Below are positions 58,898-64,000 of a DNA stretch of 64,000 bases, piece after piece. Below the pieces are notes generated by a model that ran no database searches, had not been told where the DNA came from, and worked only from the letters and a program-made list of their open reading frames with translations. The position numbers and the translations under genes were made by a program. This DNA comes from Falsochrobactrum tianjinense (lineage in GTDB: Bacteria; Pseudomonadota; Alphaproteobacteria; Rhizobiales; Rhizobiaceae): NCBI RefSeq assembly GCF_019100495.1, contig NZ_JAHRVA010000001.1:62001-126000 (forward strand), given 5' to 3'. The stretch's first letter is position 1; each line of letters starts with the position of its first letter.

Positions 58898-59095
58898 CGA
58901 ATCGGATTATGCGGATTAAGAGTGACTAAACAAGAATTGACATTTCGTCCTGACTGGTTCTGGTCCCGGTGTGACCATTGTTTCAGGGCGGAATTTTGTT
59001 GCAAACTGCATTTCCTGTGCGGATTTGCCCCACCGATTGCCGCCGAGGCGACGTCTATATGAAGCACAGCGTCTATATGGGGAGAACTGGCCCGA

Positions 59096-59410
59096 ATGTC
59101 CATTCTTAATAACAAACAATCTGCCATGGAAGAAAAGCTCAAGGCAGCTTTTGCGCCACAACACCTTGAAATCATAAATGAAAGCCACCTTCATGCCGGT
59201 CATCATCACTCCGGCAGCGATCATCACGGCACCTATGACGGAACTGGCGAAACCCATTTTCGCGTTCGCATCGTCGCCGATGCCTTCACCGGCATGAGTC
59301 GCATTCAGCGCCATCGCGCTGTCAATGATGTGGTCAAGCAGGAACTCGACAGCGGCGTTCATGCGCTCGCGCTCGAACTTTCCGCTCCCGGCGAACCGGC
59401 TCGGCGCTAA
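59096..59410 (+). CDS. bolA: BolA-family protein
   Basis: A 104-residue BolA protein with MEEKLKAAFAPQHLEIINES as its first helix and strand, the family core THFRVRIVADAFTGMSRIQRHRAVNDVV (in two pieces) and LDSGVHALALELS. Between them is a His-rich insert, HLHAGHHHSGSDHHG, with seven His in 15 residues, which may bind iron or zinc. BolA works with monothiol glutaredoxins in iron-sulfur handling. GGGGAG lies upstream of the ATG at 59096; an internal ATG at 59126 is less likely. Confidence 0.9.
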   Translation: MSILNNKQSAMEEKLKAAFAPQHLEIINESHLHAGHHHSGSDHHGTYDGTGETHFRVRIVADAFTGMSRIQRHRAVNDVVKQELDSGVHALALELSAPGEPARR

Positions 59411-59421
59411 CCCCTTTTGGA

Positions 59422-60735
59422 TCAATTAACGGCCTTTACCGCCATCCCGCCCGAAATCGGCTTGCCATCTGCATCCAGCGGCACGATGCGCAGGCGCGTG
59501 AGACGATTCTTTTCCTTTTTCAGCACGGAAAAGCGCTTGCTGTGAAAGGTGAAGGCCTGTTTCATTTCCGGTATGGTCTGGGTTTCATGGATCACCAGAC
59601 CGGCAATGGTGGTGGCTTCCTCATCGGGCAGATGCCAGCCCAGCGCCCGGTTGACGTCGCGGATGGGCAGCGAGCCATCGACGATCACCGAACCATCCGG
59701 CTGCCAGCGCAGCCCCTGCATGTCGAGATCGTGCTCGTCGGTAATATCGCCGACGATTTCTTCGAGAATATCTTCCAGCGTCACCAGTCCCTGCACATCG
59801 CCATATTCGTCCACGACGACCGCAATATGGGCCTTGCGCCGCAAGAAGGCGTCGAGCTGGTCCTGAAGCGTGGTGGTATCGGGCACGAACCACGGCTTGC
59901 GCGCGACCTTCATCACGTCAATGCGCGAGAAATCATTATCGACATCGTAAAGCGCGCGCAGAAGATCCTTGGTGTGGATAATGCCGACAATATTGTCGAT
60001 ATCCTCGCGCCAGACCGGCATTCGCGTATGCGGACTACCCAGAATTTCGCGCACGATCTGGTCAGCGGGCGCATCGCCATCGATTGTGCGCATGCCGGTG
60101 CGGTGCACCATCACATCGCTGACCTCCAGTTCCTTGAGATCGAGCAGGCCGCCGAACTGGTCGCGGTCTTCCTTGATGAGCGACTTGTCGCGATGCAGCA
60201 CCTCGACCGCGCCGCGCAATTCCTCTTGCGCGCTCAGCATGGAGCGCCCGGCAGCGAGATTGATCCCGAACAGCCGCAGAATCATCCGCACGATCCAGTT
60301 TACCGCGCTGGAAGCCCATCCCAGCAGCGCCACGACGACAGAAACCGGACGTGCGACCTGAAGCGAGAAGCGGTCCGGGCTTGAAATCGCCCAGGATTTC
60401 GGCAGCACTTCCGCGAAAATGACCAGCAAAACCGTCATCGCCAGCGTGGAATAGGCCACGCCCGCATCGCCGAACAAGGACAAAAATATGCTGGTGGCAA
60501 CCGACGTGGCGAGAATATTAGCGAGGTTATTGCCAATCAGAAGCACGCCGATCAGCCGGTCGCGCTTGCCGATCAGATGCTGCACGATGCTCGCGCGTTC
60601 ATCGCCATTATGCTCAAAACTGAGCATCCGCGCACGCGAGGCCGCAGTCAGCGCCGTTTCCGCGCCAGAGAAAAACGCCGACAGAATGACACAAAGCAGG
60701 ATGATGCCGCACATGATCCAGAATTCGTAAATCAT
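59422..60735 (-). CDS. CNNM/CorC-type CBS-domain membrane protein (hemolysin-C family)
   Basis: A 437-residue protein. The N-terminal about 190 residues are a CNNM/DUF21 membrane domain (AFFSGAETALTAASRARM, LLIGNNLANILATS). Then come two CBS domains (ELEVSDVMVHRTGMRTID and DTTTLQDQLDAFLRRKAHIAVVVDEYG, each in pieces) and a C-terminal CorC/HlyC domain (VIVDGSLPIRDVNRALGW). Homologues export magnesium or cobalt; the old hemolysin name is historical. It lies 18 bases after aroB. Confidence 0.9.
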   Translation of the reverse strand: MIYEFWIMCGIILLCVILSAFFSGAETALTAASRARMLSFEHNGDERASIVQHLIGKRDRLIGVLLIGNNLANILATSVATSIFLSLFGDAGVAYSTLAMTVLLVIFAEVLPKSWAISSPDRFSLQVARPVSVVVALLGWASSAVNWIVRMILRLFGINLAAGRSMLSAQEELRGAVEVLHRDKSLIKEDRDQFGGLLDLKELEVSDVMVHRTGMRTIDGDAPADQIVREILGSPHTRMPVWREDIDNIVGIIHTKDLLRALYDVDNDFSRIDVMKVARKPWFVPDTTTLQDQLDAFLRRKAHIAVVVDEYGDVQGLVTLEDILEEIVGDITDEHDLDMQGLRWQPDGSVIVDGSLPIRDVNRALGWHLPDEEATTIAGLVIHETQTIPEMKQAFTFHSKRFSVLKKEKNRLTRLRIVPLDADGKPISGGMAVKAVN

Positions 60736-60753
60736 TCTCTCCGGTCCTTTCGA

Positions 60754-61890
60754 TTAGTGTGCGGAAAGGCGCTCCTTGAGGAATTCCAGTACGCTGGCAG
60801 GCGGCACATCTTTGGCGATGAAGGATTGGCCGATGCCATGCGTGAGGATGAAAGTGAGCGCGCCGCGCGCCACTTTCTTGTCCTGCGCGATATAATCCAT
60901 CAGCGTTTCCGCCGGCGGTAATCCACCCGGCACATCGGCAAGTGCTGTGGGCAGGCCGACCGCCTTGAGATGCGCCTCGACGCGTTCCGCAGTCTCGACG
61001 CCGCATAAATTCATCTTGACCGAGAAACGATGCGCCAGCGCCATGCCGATGGCAACCCCTTCCCCATGCACCAGACGGCTTGAATCATAGGAGGTCACGC
61101 CTTCCAGCGCATGGCCGAATGTATGGCCGAGATTGAGCAGCGCCCGGTCGCCGCTTTCCCGCTCGTCACGCGCCACGACGGCTGCTTTCGCCCGGCAGGA
61201 TTGCGCAATCGCTTCGGTACGCGCCGCACCGCCAGAAAATACTTCCCCCCAGTTCTGCTCCAGCCATGCGAAAAATTCCGGCTGGTCGATGAGGCCGTAT
61301 TTCGCAACTTCCGCATAGCCTGCGCGAAATTCGCGTGCCGAAAGTGTGTCGAGAACATCCGTATCGGCCAGCACCAGTTGCGGCTGATAGAAAACGCCGA
61401 CAAGATTCTTGCCATGCGCGGTATTGATGCCGGTCTTGCCGCCAACGGACGAATCCACCTGTGCCAGCAGTGAAGTCGGCATCTGCACGAAATTCATGCC
61501 GCGCCGCACGATACCGGCCACAAAGCCGGAAAGATCGCCGACCACGCCGCCGCCAAAAGCCACAACCGCATCGCCGCGCTCAAGCCTTGCTGCCAGAACC
61601 GCATTGGTCACGCTTTCCAGCGTCGAGAACGATTTCGACTTCTCACCCGGCGCAACGATGATCGGCGCAGCGTCTATACCGGCGCGCGCAAAGCTCGCCA
61701 TCAACCGCTCCAGATGCGCCGCAGCGACATTTTCATCGGTGACAATGGCAACCCTTATGCCCGCAAGGCGACCGGCAATTTCTTCGCCTGCACGGTCGAC
61801 CAGCCCCTTGCCGATCAGAATCTCATAGGAACGCTCGCCCAATGAAACCGGAACGGCGACATGATCGGCGGCAGTCGAAGGCGCATTCAT
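60754..61890 (-). CDS. aroB: 3-dehydroquinate synthase
   Basis: A 378-residue NAD- and metal-dependent enzyme making 3-dehydroquinate, step two of the shikimate pathway. Motifs are [22 protein letters not shown] (in pieces), [36 protein letters not shown], and the metal ligands in [10 protein letters not shown] and [11 protein letters not shown]. All are intact. It lies 17 bases after aroK on the same strand, the standard aroKB pair. Confidence 0.95.
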   Translation of the reverse strand: MNAPSTAADHVAVPVSLGERSYEILIGKGLVDRAGEEIAGRLAGIRVAIVTDENVAAAHLERLMASFARAGIDAAPIIVAPGEKSKSFSTLESVTNAVLAARLERGDAVVAFGGGVVGDLSGFVAGIVRRGMNFVQMPTSLLAQVDSSVGGKTGINTAHGKNLVGVFYQPQLVLADTDVLDTLSAREFRAGYAEVAKYGLIDQPEFFAWLEQNWGEVFSGGAARTEAIAQSCRAKAAVVARDERESGDRALLNLGHTFGHALEGVTSYDSSRLVHGEGVAIGMALAHRFSVKMNLCGVETAERVEAHLKAVGLPTALADVPGGLPPAETLMDYIAQDKKVARGALTFILTHGIGQSFIAKDVPPASVLEFLKERLSAH

Positions 61891-61907
61891 ATTATTCTCC
61901 CGCGGGT

Positions 61908-62501
61908 TTACACCCGCTCTTTCTTTAAGTGCGCTGTCAGAACCTCGATCAGTTCCCCGGCAATCACTTCCTTCTTGTCGTCGCGCGTCATCACCTGCGC
62001 ATCGGCAAGCGCATAAATCGGATAGCGTTCGTTCATCAACCGCTGCATGACGCCGCGCGGATCGTCGTTTTTCAGCAACGGGCGGTTCTGGCGACGCGAA
62101 ACGCGGTCCATCAGCACGTCGAGTTCCGCATTGAGCCAGATCGAAACACCGGCCTGCGCAATCGCCGCGCGGGTTTCCGCATTCATATAAGCGCCGCCGC
62201 CGGTCGCCAGTACCATCGGGCCGTCATCAAGCAGGCGCAGGATCACCCGGCGTTCAAGATCACGGAATTCTTCCTCGCCATAGGTTGCAAACAATTCCGG
62301 CACGCTCATACGCGAGACGGCCTCGATTTCATTATCCGCATCGCGAAAAGGCAGGCCGAGCATCGTGGCCACCTTGCGCCCGACCGTCGATTTGCCCGCA
62401 CCCATCAAGCCAACGAGAACAACCACTTTCGTGCCCAGCAGTTGGCGGACGGTTTCCGCCCTGTCATTGAGATTTGTCTGTTTTTGCGTGCTGTTCATCA
62501 T
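61908..62501 (-). CDS. aroK: Shikimate kinase
   Basis: A 197-residue P-loop kinase that phosphorylates shikimate. The P-loop is [15 protein letters not shown], the shikimate-binding Asp follows in FRDADNEIE, the lid Arg residues are in the ERRV and RRQNRPLL segments, and the GGGAYM motif is present. A C-terminal tail continues to KKERV. I use the ATG at 62501 (MMNSTQKQ); longer in-frame starts have no ribosome site. Confidence 0.93.
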   Translation of the reverse strand: MMNSTQKQTNLNDRAETVRQLLGTKVVVLVGLMGAGKSTVGRKVATMLGLPFRDADNEIEAVSRMSVPELFATYGEEEFRDLERRVILRLLDDGPMVLATGGGAYMNAETRAAIAQAGVSIWLNAELDVLMDRVSRRQNRPLLKNDDPRGVMQRLMNERYPIYALADAQVMTRDDKKEVIAGELIEVLTAHLKKERV

Positions 62502-62621
62502 TCTCGCCCGTTTGTTCCGTTTCCACATCAAAAACCGCGCGGCGTCAATCCCGGCAGGGCTTTTTAATCCCCGGCCCTGGCTCTCCTTGCTTTCGTCTCA
62601 ATAGCGCAGCATAAAAGCACC

Positions 62622-62819
62622 ATGCCCACGCTGACGCGCATCCTTGCATTGCTTGCTGTTATTGCCGCCATTGCTTATGGCGCGATGCTGGCGCTCGCCA
62701 GTTTTGTTGAGCCCACGCCCCATCAGATCACCGTGGAAATCCCCGCGTCAAAAATCCGCCAGACCGTCATTGCGCCCCCGCCTCCACCTCCCGTTGCCGC
62801 ACCTGCGCAGGAAGACTGA
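62622..62819 (+). CDS. Small single-pass membrane protein upstream of xerD
   Basis: A 65-residue protein with one N-terminal hydrophobic helix ([20 protein letters not shown]) and a short periplasmic-type tail that ends in a run of seven Pro and an Ala/Pro stretch. No known domain is recognised. Its stop codon is directly followed by the xerD ATG, so the two are translated from one message. Similar small proteins occur before xerD in related genomes, as I recall. Confidence 0.68.
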   Translation: MPTLTRILALLAVIAAIAYGAMLALASFVEPTPHQITVEIPASKIRQTVIAPPPPPPVAAPAQED

Positions 62820-62820
62820 C

Positions 62821-63744
62821 ATGCGCACATCGCTGGCAATCGAAAACTTTCTTGAAATGATGAGTGCTGAACGCGGCGCGGCTCAGAACACGCTTGAATC
62901 CTATCGCCGCGATCTGGAAGCCTGCGCGCAGGCCCTTGCGCCGCGCGGGGTCAACCTCGCCAAAGCCGGAACCGAAGACATCCGCCATGCCATCGACGCC
63001 ATGGCTGCGCAGGGCTTTGCCGCGACATCGCAGGCGCGCCGCCTCTCCGCGCTCAAGCAGTTTTTTCGCTTTCTTTATGCCGAAGGGTTCCGGCAGGACG
63101 ACCCGACCGGCACGATCGACGCGCCCAAAAAGCAAAAACCGCTGCCCAAAATCATAAGCGTCGAAAATGTTTCGCGCTTGCTCGACCGCGCGGCACTGGA
63201 GGCAAGCGAAGCATCCGAGCCTGACGAGCGCATCAAGGCGCTGCGCCTTCATGCCCTGCTTGAGACGCTCTATGCGACGGGATTGCGCGTGTCCGAACTT
63301 GTCGGCCTGCCGGTCAGTGTCGCACGCACCGACCACCGCTTTCTGATCGTGCGCGGCAAGGGCTCGAAAGATCGTATGGTGCCGCTGTCGCAAAAGGCGC
63401 GCGACGCCTTGCAGCTTTTTCTGGCCCTGCGCGACAGCCAGCCCGGAGCAGACGACAATCCATGGCTGTTTCCGGCCTTTTCAGAAAGCGGCCATCTGGC
63501 GCGGCAGGTTTTTGCGCGCGAACTGAAAACGCTTGCCGCGCGCGCCGGACTGTCGAGCGCTTCCGTCTCGCCGCATGTCCTGCGCCACGCCTTCGCCAGC
63601 CATCTGCTGCAAAACGGCGCGGATCTGCGCACCGTGCAGCAATTGCTCGGCCATGCCGATATTTCGACCACGCAGATTTACACCCATGTACTGGAAGAAA
63701 GGCTGCATAAGCTGGTAAGTGAACATCACCCGCTTGCCGATTAA
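62821..63744 (+). CDS. xerD: Tyrosine recombinase XerD
   Basis: A 307-residue recombinase, partner of XerC in dif recombination. The N-terminal domain has [16 protein letters not shown], and [21 protein letters not shown] follows. Catalytic residues are Arg in [14 protein letters not shown], Lys in [12 protein letters not shown], His and Arg in [12 protein letters not shown], His in [13 protein letters not shown], and the Tyr in TQIYTHVL. The [11 protein letters not shown] stretch is characteristic of XerD. The start at 62821 is set by CAGGAAG and by the preceding stop. Confidence 0.92.
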   Translation: MRTSLAIENFLEMMSAERGAAQNTLESYRRDLEACAQALAPRGVNLAKAGTEDIRHAIDAMAAQGFAATSQARRLSALKQFFRFLYAEGFRQDDPTGTIDAPKKQKPLPKIISVENVSRLLDRAALEASEASEPDERIKALRLHALLETLYATGLRVSELVGLPVSVARTDHRFLIVRGKGSKDRMVPLSQKARDALQLFLALRDSQPGADDNPWLFPAFSESGHLARQVFARELKTLAARAGLSSASVSPHVLRHAFASHLLQNGADLRTVQQLLGHADISTTQIYTHVLEERLHKLVSEHHPLAD

Positions 63745-63874
63745 TCTGGCTGCTTGTATGAGAAAGCCGGAAAAATTTGCAAGATGCGCACGAAGTAAAT
63801 ATGTAAGGCCCGTAAGTCAGTCTCTTCCGGTCAGTTTCTGGCCAATATCCTGGAACGCATAATAGTCAGGCCCG

Positions 63875-64000
63875 ATGTACAACTATCTCGATTTTGAAAA
63901 ACCCGTCGCCGACCTCGAAGGCCAGATTCTGGAGCTCAAAAAGCTTGCGCAGGAACAGGGCAGCGTCGAGATGAGCGACGAGATCAGCCGTCTCGAGAAG
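63875..64000 (+). CDS. accA: Acetyl-CoA carboxylase carboxyltransferase alpha subunit, N-terminus (runs off the right edge)
   Basis: The first 42 codons read MYNYLDFEKPVADLEGQILE and continue with LKKLAQEQGSVEMSDEISRLEK. This is the typical helical start of AccA, which transfers the carboxyl group from biotin to acetyl-CoA in fatty acid synthesis. The rest lies outside the window. It follows xerD after 130 bases, the order seen in related genomes. Confidence 0.85.
   Translation, partial: MYNYLDFEKPVADLEGQILELKKLAQEQGSVEMSDEISRLEK

Overview
The window looks like chromosomal backbone of an alphaproteobacterium of the order Rhizobiales (Hyphomicrobiales), family Brucellaceae (Brucella or the Ochrobactrum group). 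The reasons are the gene orders (hisC-tyrC; zapE-mdh-sucCDAB-lpdA; aroK-aroB-CBS transporter; cobS-cobT with a J-domain gene), high GC coding sequence, a CtrA-type TTAA-N7-TTAA box, and an Omp19 lipoprotein/protease inhibitor at 42738-43280. As I remember it, that Omp19 is very close to, but not identical with, the Brucella protein, which points to a relative of classical Brucella. No rRNA, tRNA, CRISPR array, insertion sequence or prophage was seen.

Layout. 1-2070: a cut-off AraC-type regulator divergent from a drug/metabolite-type exporter, then a ChaC-like gamma-glutamylcyclotransferase. 2283-6868: DUF2125 protein, tyrC-hisC, a methyltransferase and a purine phosphoribosyltransferase. 6871-15357: a large DUF4175 membrane protein, lysA-lptM, exonuclease III, a LolA-type protein and the DNA translocase ftsK. 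15479-20712: amtB with a sigma-54-type promoter, tesB, a UbiH-family hydroxylase, OsmC, a Dabb-domain protein and a VOC protein. 20855-24297: sdhCDAB. 24643-27591: a GNAT acetyltransferase, an AT-rich single-gene insertion, and leuC. 27803-30805: rplS, trmD, rimM and divergent xerC. 30864-43280: the TCA block (zapE, mdh, sucC, sucD, sucA, sucB, a MAPEG protein, a small secreted protein, lpdA), preceded by omp19. 43661-49095: dapF, mtaB, ftsY, yciB, gloB and a small secreted protein. 49106-53578: zntA with its divergent MerR-type regulator, an EamA exporter and a DUF3108 protein. 53966-58897: rpmB, a queuosine-precursor transporter with a probable preQ1 riboswitch, cobT, cobS and a J-domain protein. 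59096-64000: bolA, a CBS-domain transporter, aroB, aroK, a small membrane protein, xerD and the start of accA.

Most of the window is core metabolism. Succinate dehydrogenase, succinyl-CoA synthetase, malate dehydrogenase and all three subunits of the 2-oxoglutarate dehydrogenase complex lie within 21 kb. Tyrosine, histidine, lysine, leucine and shikimate pathway genes are spread around them, with division and chromosome-segregation genes (ftsK, ftsY, zapE, xerC, xerD) in between.

The most unusual item is the AT-rich gene at 25270-25959. It encodes a 229-residue protein in which I recognise the three landmarks of pertussis-toxin S1-type ADP-ribosyltransferases: a YRYDSR start motif, a Ser-containing strand followed by a YLE helix, and a QxE motif. 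It has a good ribosome binding site but no Sec signal peptide. Other items are a structured leader before rpmB, a preQ1-I-type aptamer whose pseudoknot would include the yhhQ start codon, a CtrA box upstream of ftsK, and palindromic operators before mdh and between zntA and its regulator.
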